From positions 372,001-436,000 of the forward strand of contig NZ_WPZO01000003.1 of assembly GCF_013031355.1 (NCBI RefSeq): a DNA stretch of 64,000 nt, given 5' to 3'. A program made the translations under genes and the position numbers. This document shows positions 29,959 through 39,036 of this stretch, one piece after another (position 1 is the stretch's first letter; each line of letters starts with the position of its first letter). Below the pieces are notes generated by a model. That model searched no databases, had not been told where the DNA came from, and worked only from the letters and a program-made list of their open reading frames with translations. The stretch comes from Ruegeria arenilitoris. Its GTDB lineage: Bacteria; Pseudomonadota; Alphaproteobacteria; Rhodobacterales; Rhodobacteraceae.

Positions 29959-30270
29959 AATGCCACCTCACTAATCTCTAGCATTTCGGGGCTGGCAGCG
30001 CCCCAGCGCTAGTTGCCTGCTCTACAAGCCGGGCTTCCCCCGTAGGCCTGTACTAAATATGGTGCGACGCAAGATGGGTTCTGGCAACCCTATTTATTGG
30101 GGATAACAGCAATAAGTTGTGGACAGAAGGCAACTAGGGTCAAAATATTGGCACTTCACGCAGCTTTGTCTTGATTAAATTCCGCAAGACGGCAAGATGC
30201 ACAACACCGCACAACCCAAGGCCCGGATTGCGCGGCGTATGTCTTTTTCCGAAAAACTCTGAGCTGGACG
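29959..30270. other. Intergenic stretch with a stem-loop at the ubiK end
   Basis: No credible gene in this 312-bp divergent-type gap. It contains an AT-rich portion (about 30050-30130) and, at its end (30264-30282), CTGGAC-N7-GTCCAG, which covers the ubiK stop codon and is followed on the minus strand by TTTTT, a weak terminator of ubiK. Confidence 0.4.
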
Positions 30271-30519
30271 TTACTTGTCCAGTTTCGCCTCAAGCGCGGC
30301 AATTCGAGCTTCAAGCGCTGCGTTTTCTTCGCGCGCTTTCTGGGCCATCGCGCGGACGGCGTCGAATTCTTCGCGCGTGACAAAATCGCGGTCGGCCAGC
30401 CAGCGGTCGATCATCGACTTCATCGCGTTTTCGGCCTCTTCCCGCGCACCCTGCGCCACACCCATGGCGTTGGTCATCAGCTGGGATACGTCGTCGAGAA
30501 TCTTGTTGCGGGTTTGCAT
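30271..30519 (-). CDS. ubiK: Ubiquinone biosynthesis accessory factor UbiK (BMFP)
   Basis: 82 residues. Membrane-fusogenic BMFP domain: an amphipathic N-terminus (LDDVSQLMTNAMGVAQGAREEAENAM) and a C-terminal coiled coil ending IAALEAKLDK, which trimerises. UbiK assists ubiquinone synthesis with UbiJ in other bacteria. Divergent from lgt. Confidence 0.9.
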   Translation of the reverse strand: MQTRNKILDDVSQLMTNAMGVAQGAREEAENAMKSMIDRWLADRDFVTREEFDAVRAMAQKAREENAALEARIAALEAKLDK

Positions 30520-30616
30520 GGCTTTACTCCGAAATCGCGGTTGGTCTCTATATGGGGAATGATTACGCCGGGCTCAAGGTTGACTTGCCCCGCAAACCCC
30601 GGGCAATGAGACGCAC

Positions 30617-31504
30617 ATGCAGGCTGTTCTGAATTTCCCCGATCTGTCGCCCGAACTGTTCTCGATCTCGCTATTCGGGATGGAGTTCGCGCTGCGGTGG
30701 TACGCGCTGGCCTATATCGCCGGTATCCTGATTGCGTGGCGGATGGGGGTGATGGCGCTGAAGCGCCCGGCCCTTTGGCCCGACAAGACACCTCCAATGA
30801 AACCCGAACAGCTTGAGGATCTGATCACCTGGATCATCCTCGGCGTGATTCTGGGGGGGCGTCTTGGGTTCGTGCTGTTCTATCAGCCCTCTTATTACTT
30901 TTCGAACCCGCTGGAGATCGTGAAGGTCTGGCAGGGCGGCATGGCCTTCCATGGCGGGCTGCTGGGGGTGGTGATTGCATCTTACCTCTATGCGCGGCGT
31001 CACCAGATTCCGGTTCTGTCCATGGCGGACCTGATCGCTCATACAGTACCGCCGGGTCTGTTGCTGGGGCGGTTGGCGAATTTCATCAATGCCGAGCTCT
31101 GGGGCCGACCCAGCGAGTTGCCCTGGGCCGTGATCTTTCCGGGGGCGGCTGCACAGGACTGTACTGGTGTTGTCGCGGGCATGTGCGCGCGGCATCCGTC
31201 ACAACTGTATGAAGCCGCGCTAGAGGGGTTGCTGCTAGGGGCCGTGCTGTTGTGGCTGGCCTATCGGCGCGGAGCCTTCCACAAGCCCGGCCTGATCATG
31301 GGCCTGTTCCTGGCGTGCTATGGCGCGTCACGGTTCATTGTCGAATTCTTCCGGCAGCCCGACGCACAGTTCATCTCGGCCGGTAACCCGCTGGGACTGG
31401 CCCTACAGGTCGGCGGGTACGGCCTGACGATGGGACAATTGCTGTCGCTGCCGATGATCGCGCTTGGCTTATGGTTCGCCTTGCGTGCAAGATCGGAATC
31501 ATGA
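30617..31504 (+). CDS. lgt: Prolipoprotein diacylglyceryl transferase
   Basis: 295-residue polytopic enzyme that lipidates the lipobox cysteine of prolipoproteins, as needed by the several lipoproteins in this window. Signature [15 protein letters not shown] and the catalytic HGGLLG region ([11 protein letters not shown]) are present. The 4-bp ATGA overlap with the next gene begins a three-gene overlapping operon. Confidence 0.97.
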   Translation: MQAVLNFPDLSPELFSISLFGMEFALRWYALAYIAGILIAWRMGVMALKRPALWPDKTPPMKPEQLEDLITWIILGVILGGRLGFVLFYQPSYYFSNPLEIVKVWQGGMAFHGGLLGVVIASYLYARRHQIPVLSMADLIAHTVPPGLLLGRLANFINAELWGRPSELPWAVIFPGAAAQDCTGVVAGMCARHPSQLYEAALEGLLLGAVLLWLAYRRGAFHKPGLIMGLFLACYGASRFIVEFFRQPDAQFISAGNPLGLALQVGGYGLTMGQLLSLPMIALGLWFALRARSES

Positions 31505-32568
31505 GCCTGAAAGATCATCTGCTGGCGCGGATCGCGCAAGACGGCCCGATGAGCGTGGCCGACTACATGACCGAATGTCTGCTGCATCCGACGCACGGCT
31601 ACTACACCACCCGTGACCCGCTGGGCGCGCAGGGGGATTTCATCACCGCCCCGGAGATCAGCCAGATGTTCGGGGAACTGATCGGCCTGTCTCTGGCGCA
31701 GAGCTGGCTGGATCAGGGGCATCCGGACCATTTCGTGCTGGCCGAGCTTGGCCCGGGGCGCGGCACACTAATGGCGGACATGCTGCGCGCCACGGCCCGC
31801 GTGCCAGGGTTTCTTGATGCCGCCGAAATTGCGCTGGTCGAGGCCTCACCCGCCCTGCGGGACATGCAGGCGCAGACCTTGAAGGAGTTTAAGCCGCGCT
31901 GGATCGATTCGGTTGCGGACCTGCCCGAAGCACCGTTGTTTCTGGTCGCGAACGAGTTCTTTGACGTCCTGCCCATTCGCCAGTTCCTGCGTGACGGCGA
32001 TAGCTGGCGCGAACGGTTGATCGGCCTGGATGGCGATGCGCTGAAATGGGGGCTGGGACCGCAGGGCGAACAGGTCGCGCTGAAGGATCGGCTGGATGAC
32101 ACCAAGGACGGCGATCTTGTCGAGCTGTGCCCGGCGGCCATACCCATCATCACCGTGATCGCAGGTCGAATCGGCACCCACGGCGGGGCTGGTCTGATCG
32201 TGGACTACGGTGACTGGCATTCGCTGGGCGATACGTTTCAGGCACTGCAGGCGCATGAGCGCACCGACCCTCTGGCCCTGCCCGGTCAGGCCGACCTGAC
32301 AGCACATGTGGATTTCGAACCGCTGGCCCTGGCGACCCGCGCTGCGGGATGCGCCCATTCCCGCCTGACACCGCAAGGCGTATTCCTTGAACGGCTGGGA
32401 ATCACCACCCGCGCGCAGGCGCTGGCTGCCCCTCTCGGCGGGTCTGAGCTTGAAGCGCTGGTTGCTGCACATCGCCGGTTGACGCACCCCGAGGAAATGG
32501 GAAACCTGTTCAAGGTGCTGGGCCTCTACCCCACCCCTTCCTCGCCGCCACCCGGACTGGAGCCATGA
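31501..32568 (+). CDS. SAM-dependent methyltransferase, MidA/NDUFAF7 family
   Basis: 355 residues from the ATG that overlaps the lgt stop. The SAM site is in [32 protein letters not shown] and [14 protein letters not shown] are hallmark motifs. Human NDUFAF7 dimethylates an arginine of complex I; the bacterial role is inferred to be similar protein arginine methylation. It overlaps pgeF by 4 bp. Confidence 0.92.
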   Translation: MSLKDHLLARIAQDGPMSVADYMTECLLHPTHGYYTTRDPLGAQGDFITAPEISQMFGELIGLSLAQSWLDQGHPDHFVLAELGPGRGTLMADMLRATARVPGFLDAAEIALVEASPALRDMQAQTLKEFKPRWIDSVADLPEAPLFLVANEFFDVLPIRQFLRDGDSWRERLIGLDGDALKWGLGPQGEQVALKDRLDDTKDGDLVELCPAAIPIITVIAGRIGTHGGAGLIVDYGDWHSLGDTFQALQAHERTDPLALPGQADLTAHVDFEPLALATRAAGCAHSRLTPQGVFLERLGITTRAQALAAPLGGSELEALVAAHRRLTHPEEMGNLFKVLGLYPTPSSPPPGLEP

Positions 32569-33323
32569 CCCTGGAAATCCTGACCTCAGATTTGTTGTCG
32601 CCCATGCGCCACGGGTTCTTCAGCCGCCGCGGCGGCGCCTCATCGGGCGTCTTCGCTGGCCTCAACTGTGGCTATGGGTCGTCCGACCAGACCGAGGCCG
32701 TCACGGTGAATCGCAAGCGGGTGGCGCAGGCGATGGATGTCGCGCCCGAGGCGCTGATCGGTGTTCATCAGGTTCACTCGCCAACCGTCTTGACCGTGGA
32801 CGCGCCGTTAAACGGCGAAAAACCCAAGGCTGATGCGGTGGTCACGGCAACGCCCGGCCTGGCGCTGACGATTCTTACGGCCGACTGCCAGCCGGTCCTC
32901 TTCGCCGATTCTGACGCAAATGTGATCGGGGCTGCCCATGCTGGTTGGCGCGGTGCGTTGGATGGGGTGCTTGAGGCAACGCTTGACGCGATGGAAGCCT
33001 TGGGCGCGAAACGGGAAAACACCGTGGCCGTGATTGGGCCGTCAATCTCGCAACGCGCTTATGAAGTCGGCCCCGAGTTTCTGGACGAGTTCATTGCCGA
33101 TTCTCCGGAAAACCTGCAGTTCTTCGCGAATGGGAACGGGGACAGGCTGCAATTCGACCTGCCTGCGTTTGGCCTACACAGGCTACGCCAGGCTGGGGTC
33201 GGTCAGGCCGAATGGACACGCCACTGCACCTACTCCGATCCGGACAGATTCTATTCCTATCGCCGGTCGACCCACGCGAAAGAGGCCGACTATGGCCGCC
33301 TGATTTCAGCCATAAAACTTTAG
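32565..33323 (+). CDS. pgeF: Peptidoglycan editing factor PgeF (YfiH family)
   Basis: 252 residues. Purine nucleoside/peptidoglycan-editing hydrolase of the YfiH fold: TADCQPVLFAD, GAAHAGWRGALDGVLEATL, and GPSISQRAYEVG carry the Cys/His zinc ligands. Last gene of the lgt operon; a terminator follows 16 bp later. Confidence 0.95.
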   Translation: MTLEILTSDLLSPMRHGFFSRRGGASSGVFAGLNCGYGSSDQTEAVTVNRKRVAQAMDVAPEALIGVHQVHSPTVLTVDAPLNGEKPKADAVVTATPGLALTILTADCQPVLFADSDANVIGAAHAGWRGALDGVLEATLDAMEALGAKRENTVAVIGPSISQRAYEVGPEFLDEFIADSPENLQFFANGNGDRLQFDLPAFGLHRLRQAGVGQAEWTRHCTYSDPDRFYSYRRSTHAKEADYGRLISAIKL

Positions 33324-33338
33324 GACCCTGCCTAGATT

Positions 33339-33359
33339 GCGGCAATATCGCCGCTTTTT
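33339..33359 (+). terminator. Rho-independent terminator of lgt-midA-pgeF
   Basis: GCGGC-AATATC-GCCGC followed by TTTTT, 16 bp after the pgeF stop. Confidence 0.75.
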
Positions 33360-33365
33360 CGCCAC

Positions 33366-33396
33366 AATTGTCTTGTCTACCTAAGTCTAGACAATT
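33366..33396. repeat. Inverted repeat AATTGTCT...AGACAATT
   Basis: Perfect 8-bp arms separated by 15 nt, with a nested alternative TTGTCTA-N8-TAGACAA, followed by an AT-rich CGATTTTTATT. It may be a regulator site for the small gene downstream, or a second terminator. Confidence 0.4.
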
Positions 33397-33593
33397 CGAT
33401 TTTTATTGTCCGCTCTCAGATGGTTATCAGCCTTTAGGCCAGCCAAGCGTGACATAACCGAAAAAGAGGAAACGCAAACCGTCCATTGTCCTGAATTCAT
33501 CCCGGATCAGCCTTATCGCCGCCGCAATGGCGCTGCACATTGAGGACCCAGAGGAAAAACGGGGCGAAAGTTCCCAAACGGGCAGGACATGAC

Positions 33594-33722
33594 ATGAAGA
33601 TGAAATCACGCTTTCTCAGCGCCGTGGTTGCGGCCACCAGAGAGCAACAGTTGGAGATGCCGTGGAAACGGGTTTCCAGCCACTCGGTCAGGGTCGCACG
33701 CCGTCTGGCGGCACGTCGCTGA
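33594..33722 (+). CDS. 42-residue basic protein, conserved-looking
   Basis: MKMKSRFLSAVVAATREQQLEMPW then a basic tail ending VARRLAARR. The 'KSRF..SVV...E.MPW.R' pattern matches a small protein family I recall from Rhodobacterales, so I favour a real gene over chance. CAGGA lies about 6 nt before the ATG. Strongly basic, no signal; possibly nucleic-acid associated. Function unknown. Confidence 0.55.
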   Translation: MKMKSRFLSAVVAATREQQLEMPWKRVSSHSVRVARRLAARR

Positions 33723-34059
33723 CCAAAAAGGGCCCCACAAGCCAAGCTGCCGGTTGTTTGGGGAACTGAAGACGCACAGCGGAGGAAGGCTCCGATCCGG
33801 TGTGTGACCTGCCGCCAATATTGTGTGCGGTTCAGGCTCGGGGCGTGTGTGCGCAGGCAATTCCGCCCGCGTTTGTATGAGTTTGTCTGGGGGGACCAGT
33901 GGTGACTAAAAGCGTAGGGATTTTCGTTGCAACAAGCGCCAACCGCGCCTGTTGTCCTGCGGTCACAAGCTTCTTTCCTGACAAAAGTAAATCCAATTGG
34001 ACGGGCCTGTACGGGGGTTCGGTCTGTCTGAGCGGGGGTTAGAGGGGACTAAATTGAGA
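33723..34059. other. 337-bp gap, no recognised content
   Basis: No supported gene, tRNA or known small-RNA consensus. GC-rich in its first half, with an AT-richer stretch just before the Hint gene that probably holds its promoter. AGAGGGG lies 12 nt before the chosen Hint ATG. Confidence 0.5.
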
Positions 34060-34842
34060 ATGGGTATTCCACATTCGTTATCGCGCGCAGCCAGAAACGC
34101 CGTAGAAACTTCGGCGCTGCTGCGTGACGCACCAAGGCCAACAACACAGAAAAAGGCGCAGCTGCGGCGCTATGAAGTCAGCACGTTGATGAGAAACGGA
34201 GATGTCGTACAGACCCGTCACATCGCGCCTGCACTGCCGATGTTCGAAGACGCGTTCTGCGCCTTCACCCGGGGGTCTCTGGTCGAAACCGAATTCGGGC
34301 CAATGGCGATCGAAGATCTGCTGCCCGGCGATACGGTCCTGACGCAAAGCGGCGCCTCGGAAACGGTGCTGTGGAAAGGATCGGTTACGCTGGTTCCCGG
34401 GCGCGAGGACTCTCGTGGCCGGGCACGACCGCTGACACGGATCATGGCCGATACGTTCGGGATACAAAAGCCGATGTCGGGTGTCATCGCCGGCCCTGCC
34501 GCACGCCTGCTGGGAACGCCTGCGCACCTTCGGCATCTGCATGGCGACGATCAGGTTCTGACGCCGGTCCGCGAGTTTCAGGATGGCACAAGCATCATCG
34601 AAACGATGCCGCCGACACCGGTCGAGCTGTTTCACATCTGCCTCAAACGCCATGCGGTGATCAGGGTCGACGGGCTGCAGTTCGAATCCTATCACCCGGG
34701 CGTCAACACCATTCGCAAGGTCAGCCGGTCACTGAAGTCTATCTATCTGAACCTGTTCGCGCATATCGATACGCTGAGCGACTTCGGACCGCTGGTCCTG
34801 CCGCGCGCCGGAGACGGAGAGGTGGATGCGATAACCGCCTGA
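34060..34842 (+). CDS. Hint domain protein (stand-alone)
   Basis: 260 residues. The Hint (hedgehog/intein) region spans roughly residues 67-205: CAFTRGSLVETEFGPMAIEDLLPGDTV with the expected N-terminal Cys, a TVLWKGSVTL strand, DDQVLTPVREF, and an EL.HICLKRH.VI segment with the later histidines. No extein, protease or toxin domain is seen on either side. The first 60 residues are basic and unremarkable. A TTG two codons upstream, better spaced from AGAGGGG, is a possible alternative start. Confidence 0.82.
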   Translation: MGIPHSLSRAARNAVETSALLRDAPRPTTQKKAQLRRYEVSTLMRNGDVVQTRHIAPALPMFEDAFCAFTRGSLVETEFGPMAIEDLLPGDTVLTQSGASETVLWKGSVTLVPGREDSRGRARPLTRIMADTFGIQKPMSGVIAGPAARLLGTPAHLRHLHGDDQVLTPVREFQDGTSIIETMPPTPVELFHICLKRHAVIRVDGLQFESYHPGVNTIRKVSRSLKSIYLNLFAHIDTLSDFGPLVLPRAGDGEVDAITA

Positions 34843-34958
34843 ATCCGGGCTCATTCTGCAATGTGGGGGCATTATGCAGTTATTGTTAAGTTGGGTGTTT
34901 TACATGACGGTGGCAGCCTTTCTGCCATCGATGAAGCCACACCCAAGGGCGGCGGCGC

Positions 34959-35459
34959 TTACGCCGTCCGGCTCATTCGTTCTTCCAGAACATCAAAAGG
35001 TACGCCGGGCTCGTCTTTTGCGCCGCGGATGACCAGCGAGGTCTTAACGCTGGCCACGTTCGGCGTGGTCAGCAATTCGCCTGTCAGGAACTGCTGAAAA
35101 CTGCTCAGGTCCGGTGCCACGCATTTCAGGATAAAATCCACCTCGCCGTTCAGCATGTGGCATTCCCGGACCAGCGGCCATTCACGACAGCGTTCCTCGA
35201 ACGCGCTCAGCTCGAATTCGGCCTGGCTTTCCAGACCGACCATGGCAAAGACCTGAACCTCGAACCCCAGCTCGCGTGAGTTCACTTCGGCGTGGTAGCC
35301 GCGGATCAGGCCCGATTCTTCCAATGTCCGCACGCGCCGCAGGCATGGAGGCGCTGAAATACCCACGCGCTTTGCCAGCTCGACATTGGTCATGCGACCG
35401 TCTGCCTGCAATTCCGCCAGAATCTTGCGGTCAATCTCATCCAGCCGTATCGCGACCAT
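34959..35459 (-). CDS. Lrp/AsnC family transcriptional regulator
   Basis: 166 residues: N-terminal HTH (LDEIDRKILAELQADGRMTNVELAKRVGISAPPCLRRV) and C-terminal RAM domain (ECHMLNGEVDFILKCVAPD). It probably binds an amino acid and regulates transport or metabolism. It is divergent from trxB, an arrangement I recall in related genomes, with 227 bp between. Confidence 0.93.
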   Translation of the reverse strand: MVAIRLDEIDRKILAELQADGRMTNVELAKRVGISAPPCLRRVRTLEESGLIRGYHAEVNSRELGFEVQVFAMVGLESQAEFELSAFEERCREWPLVRECHMLNGEVDFILKCVAPDLSSFQQFLTGELLTTPNVASVKTSLVIRGAKDEPGVPFDVLEERMSRTA

Positions 35460-35686
35460 CAAATGCTCCTGATTTTTGCGGTTGTTATATCAGCCCCCAA
35501 GGGATGCGCAATAATCTTTCGTGGACGCGCAATATTGTTTGTTTTCAATGTTCTTTTTTTGTGCGCCATTCATTGGGCGCATATCGGGTGTGAAACAGGA
35601 AGGGGCTTTAAGCGAGGCACAGGGGTCGCTATATCCATCCGCCAAGGGCTGCGCGCCCAAATCAGGCAGATCGAGTTGGGGGTACC

Positions 35687-36628
35687 ATGGCCGAAACACG
35701 TCACACAAAGGTTCTGATCATCGGGTCGGGACCGGCCGGTTATACTGCAGGCGTCTATGCAAGCCGCGCGATGCTGGAGCCGATCCTGGTTCAGGGCATC
35801 GAACCCGGCGGTCAGCTGACCACCACCACAGATGTTGAAAACTACCCCGGCTTTACCGAAGTTCAGGGCCCTGATCTGATGGTCAAGATGCAGGAACACG
35901 CTCAGGCTATGGGCTGTGAGGTGATCGGCGACATCATCAGCGATCTGGATGTTTCGAAACGCCCCTTCACCGCCAAGGGCGACAGCGGCACCACCTACAC
36001 CACGGATGCTGTCATTCTGGCCACCGGTGCGCGCGCCAAATGGCTGGGTCTGCCGTCGGAAGAGAAATTCAAGGGCTTTGGCGTTTCGGCTTGTGCCACC
36101 TGTGACGGCTTCTTCTATCGCGGGCAGGAGATCGTGGTGATCGGCGGCGGCAACACCGCCGTGGAAGAGGCACTGTTCCTGACCAACTTCGCCAGCAAGG
36201 TGACCCTGGTCCACCGCCGCGACGAGCTGCGGGCCGAGAAGATCCTGCAGGATCGGCTGCTGAAGCACGAAAAAATCGAACCGCTGTGGTTCCACGAGCT
36301 GGAAGAAGTGATTGGCACCGATGCCCCGCTGGGCGTCGAAGGCGTGCGCGTCAAGAATGTCAAAACCGGCGAGATTACCGAGATCCCCTGCAAGGGCGTC
36401 TTTGTTGCCATCGGCCATGCTCCGGCCAACGAACTGGTCAAGGACACGCTGGAAACCCACATGGGTGGCTATGTCGTGACCAAGCCGGGCTCGACCGAGA
36501 CCTCGGTCCCCGGTGTCTTCGCCGCCGGCGACCTGACCGACCACATTTATCGTCAGGCTGTTACCAGCGCTGGCATGGGGTGTATGGCCGCGCTGGATGC
36601 AGAACGCTTCCTGGCGGAGCAGGATTAA
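35687..36628 (+). CDS. trxB: Thioredoxin-disulfide reductase
   Basis: 313 residues of the low-molecular-weight flavoprotein family. FAD loop IIGSGPAGYTAG, redox-active CATC (C136, C139) in the NADPH domain, NADPH loop GGGNTAVEEAL, and C-terminal FAD motif GVFAAGDLTDHIYRQAVTSAG. Reduces thioredoxin with NADPH. The RES gene starts 5 bp after its stop. Confidence 0.97.
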   Translation: MAETRHTKVLIIGSGPAGYTAGVYASRAMLEPILVQGIEPGGQLTTTTDVENYPGFTEVQGPDLMVKMQEHAQAMGCEVIGDIISDLDVSKRPFTAKGDSGTTYTTDAVILATGARAKWLGLPSEEKFKGFGVSACATCDGFFYRGQEIVVIGGGNTAVEEALFLTNFASKVTLVHRRDELRAEKILQDRLLKHEKIEPLWFHELEEVIGTDAPLGVEGVRVKNVKTGEITEIPCKGVFVAIGHAPANELVKDTLETHMGGYVVTKPGSTETSVPGVFAAGDLTDHIYRQAVTSAGMGCMAALDAERFLAEQD

Positions 36629-36632
36629 CCCG

Positions 36633-37091
36633 ATGCTGGAGTTCTCCGGCCCCGTCTGGAGAATTCTGTTTTTGTCACAGATAGACGCCCCTCTGGCCCC
36701 CGCACAGGCGCCCGAGGGGCGTTTTCATTACGCGGGTCAGAGGGCGCTGTATGCCTCTCTCACAGCAGAGGGCGCCGGGGTCGCGATCCGGCGGTATGTG
36801 TCGGACGGTGACCCTCCACGGGTCTTGCAGCGCGCGCGCATCATAGGCTCTCGACTGGTGGACCTGCGCGGACGACCCGACGTTTCGATTGTCTGGCAGG
36901 GCATCCGCGACGTTCAGGGACGCTCACCCACATGGCGATTTTCAGACGAAGCCCGCGCCGAGGGGGCCGACGGGGTGCTGTACAGCTCACGCTCGCGTCC
37001 CGAACTCAGCCATGTCGTGCTGTTTGACCCCTCCCCTGCCCTGATCCGCACGGACGCCGCGGCAACAGAATGGGTCCCGTCTTATTCTTGA
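36633..37091 (+). CDS. RES-domain protein (NAD+ phosphorylase-type toxin homologue), solo
   Basis: 152 residues. RES features: VWRILFLSQID with the early Arg, GRFHYAGQRALYASLTAEGAGV with the Tyr and Glu of the pocket, and GVLYSSRSRPELSHVVLFDPS near the C-terminus. Characterised RES toxins (ParT, MbcT-type) degrade or modify NAD+ and sit next to a Xre-type antitoxin. No such partner gene is adjacent: trxB precedes it and the cyclase fusion follows. Either a partner lies elsewhere or the protein is not a toxin. Confidence 0.85.
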   Translation: MLEFSGPVWRILFLSQIDAPLAPAQAPEGRFHYAGQRALYASLTAEGAGVAIRRYVSDGDPPRVLQRARIIGSRLVDLRGRPDVSIVWQGIRDVQGRSPTWRFSDEARAEGADGVLYSSRSRPELSHVVLFDPSPALIRTDAAATEWVPSYS

Positions 37092-37149
37092 CCCACTCGC
37101 CCGCCCGTATCAGACTCGGGTGCACGCAAAGCGAATACAGGTGAATTGA

Positions 37150-38817
37150 TTGAACAGCGTTCTATGGCGAGGCGGGTGGACAACCCGGCTGAGGATCGGC
37201 AGCGGCCTGATCCTGTTTACCTTTGCCTTCTTTCATTTCATCAATATCGGGCTGGGGCTGTTTCACACCGATTATCTGCACGGAATGCAGGATGGTCGCA
37301 AAGCGGTCACCCGCCACGATGTCATGAGCTTGGTTTTGTATGCTGCGCTGTTGCTACATGCAGGGCTGGCGCTGTTTTCGATCAGCCAGCGCAGAACGCT
37401 GCGGATGCCGCTGTCGACGGGGTTGCAGGTTGTGCTTGGTTTGCTGATCCCGCTGCAGCTGATCTCTCATATCGTGCACACGCGCTATGCACATGAAATC
37501 TATGACGTAAATGACGAGATGGGCTATATCATCGTCCTGATGTGGCCCGGCACCGTGATCTGGATGCAAAGCCTGCTGTTGTTGGTGGTGTGGGTTCATG
37601 GCTGCATCGGGCTGCATATGTGGCTGCGGCTGACCCACTGGTGGTCGAAAACTGTGCCCTATCTGATCGGTGTAGCGGTATTCATCCCCTCGTTCGCGCT
37701 CGCCGGGCTGCTGACCGAGGGGCGGCGCATCTGGGCGGATTTCGCCGATCCGTTCCTGCGCGAACAGTATATCGAGCATTACAACTGGCCCTCTCCCGAG
37801 GCCTTCGAGGCCATGTTCAGCGTCAAGGACAATGCGCTGATGGCCTTCTGGATTGCGTTGGGGGCAGCGCTGGCAGTGTTTGCGATCCGCAAGCTCTGGC
37901 GTCGAAGGCATTCCGTGCGGGTGAAATATGTCGAAGGCCCCGAGGTCGTGGCCGAAAAGGGTATGACCCTGCTTGAGATTTCACAGGCCAATGGCATTCC
38001 GCACACGGCCCTGTGCGGCGGCAAGGGGCGCTGCACTACCTGCCGGGTGATCGTCGAAGACGGCGCTGACTCACTCCCCGCCCCCGAAGAGGTTGAGGCC
38101 CGCAGTCTCAATGCCGTTGGCGCCCCGAAGGGCGCGCGGCTGGCCTGTCAGATCCGTCCGACCGAACCTCTTACAGCGTATCGCATGTTCCGCCCGGAAG
38201 GAGGGCGGCACCGTGCCCATGCAAGCCAGGGGCAAGAGCGCAAACTGGCCGTTCTGTTTCTGGACATGCGCGGGTTCACGTCACGCACCACTGGCCAGTT
38301 ACCCTATGACATCGTGTTCCTGCTGAACCGGTTCTTTGATGCCATTGTTCCGGCGATCACCGCAGATGGCGGCGTGGTCGACAAATACATGGGCGATGGC
38401 CTGCTGGCCGTGTTCGAAACGCCCGACGCCGAAAGCTCGGCCCGGGCGGGGTTGAAAGCTGCGACCGATGTCAGCCGCGCCCTCGCCCAGTTCAACCAGC
38501 GACTTGAGGCCGAAGGCAGCCCCCGCATACGTATCGGGATGGGGTTGCATCTGGGTGATCTGGTGCTTGGGGAAATCGGCGCTGCCGGTCACGCAGCACG
38601 CACCATCATCGGCGACGCGGTCAACGTGGCCAGCCGACTTGAGGGTCAGACCAAAGCCCTGGGGGTCGAGCTTCTGGTCTCGGAGGAGTTGCTGCAGGTT
38701 GCAGGCTATGAAGGCGATCAAAGCGGCATGAGGTCTTTTGATTTGCGCGGTGTAACGCGACCGATTCCGGCTCTGCCGGTGACAAGCGCCTCGGAGCTGT
38801 TGCTGGTCACCGCATGA
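37150..38817 (+). CDS. Membrane b-heme-like / [2Fe-2S] / class III nucleotide cyclase fusion
   Basis: 555 residues, TTG start with AGGTG 8 nt upstream. Residues 1-250 are a multi-helix membrane domain with histidines at 29, 70, 107, 110, 150 and 156, resembling the diheme anchor of succinate dehydrogenase. Residues 258-340 are a plant-type ferredoxin with C289, C295, C298 and C333. Residues 365-555 are a class III cyclase with metal Asp372 and Asp416, Lys412 and Thr485 (adenine-type pair), Asn492 and Arg496. A redox-regulated diheme adenylate cyclase (CyaC) is described in Sinorhizobium meliloti; relation is by architecture. Likely a redox- or quinone-sensing cAMP source. Confidence 0.92.
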   Translation: MNSVLWRGGWTTRLRIGSGLILFTFAFFHFINIGLGLFHTDYLHGMQDGRKAVTRHDVMSLVLYAALLLHAGLALFSISQRRTLRMPLSTGLQVVLGLLIPLQLISHIVHTRYAHEIYDVNDEMGYIIVLMWPGTVIWMQSLLLLVVWVHGCIGLHMWLRLTHWWSKTVPYLIGVAVFIPSFALAGLLTEGRRIWADFADPFLREQYIEHYNWPSPEAFEAMFSVKDNALMAFWIALGAALAVFAIRKLWRRRHSVRVKYVEGPEVVAEKGMTLLEISQANGIPHTALCGGKGRCTTCRVIVEDGADSLPAPEEVEARSLNAVGAPKGARLACQIRPTEPLTAYRMFRPEGGRHRAHASQGQERKLAVLFLDMRGFTSRTTGQLPYDIVFLLNRFFDAIVPAITADGGVVDKYMGDGLLAVFETPDAESSARAGLKAATDVSRALAQFNQRLEAEGSPRIRIGMGLHLGDLVLGEIGAAGHAARTIIGDAVNVASRLEGQTKALGVELLVSEELLQVAGYEGDQSGMRSFDLRGVTRPIPALPVTSASELLLVTA

Positions 38818-38970
38818 CAGGAACAGACGTGCTGAATCTGCACGACAACTGCGCGTCTGCAGAAATTAAGTCGTGAAAAGCTGCGCCAGCCGAAATTTCC
38901 TTCCAATCCCGGCAAAAACGGCGCATATCGTCCTTAATTTCGTGAATGTATATGGACTTCAACCAGTAGT

Positions 38971-38986
38971 CGGGGCAAATGCCCCG
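38971..38986 (+). promoter_or_regulatory. Hairpin in the sat-cysC leader
   Basis: CGGGGC-AAAT-GCCCCG, a perfect 6-bp stem 50 bp before the sat-cysC start. The rest of the 219-bp gap is AT-richer and probably holds the promoter. No riboswitch consensus is recognised. Confidence 0.35.
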
Positions 38987-39036
38987 CAAACACCCCTGAA
39001 CCACCGGTAAAACCGAACTTCGACAAGAGTATTCCT

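Noticed and set aside
33723..34059. Possible non-coding RNA in the gap before the Hint gene
   Set aside because: Looked for RNase P, tmRNA, SRP and 6S consensus bases by eye; none fits. No clean terminator-ended transcript is visible.
37150..37200. Earlier start for the cyclase fusion
   Set aside because: No in-frame ATG or GTG with a ribosome site upstream; the TTG with AGGTG gives the full first helix.
38818..39036. Sulfur- or SAM-responsive riboswitch before sat-cysC
   Set aside because: Only one short hairpin is seen and no SAM-riboswitch core motif could be matched.
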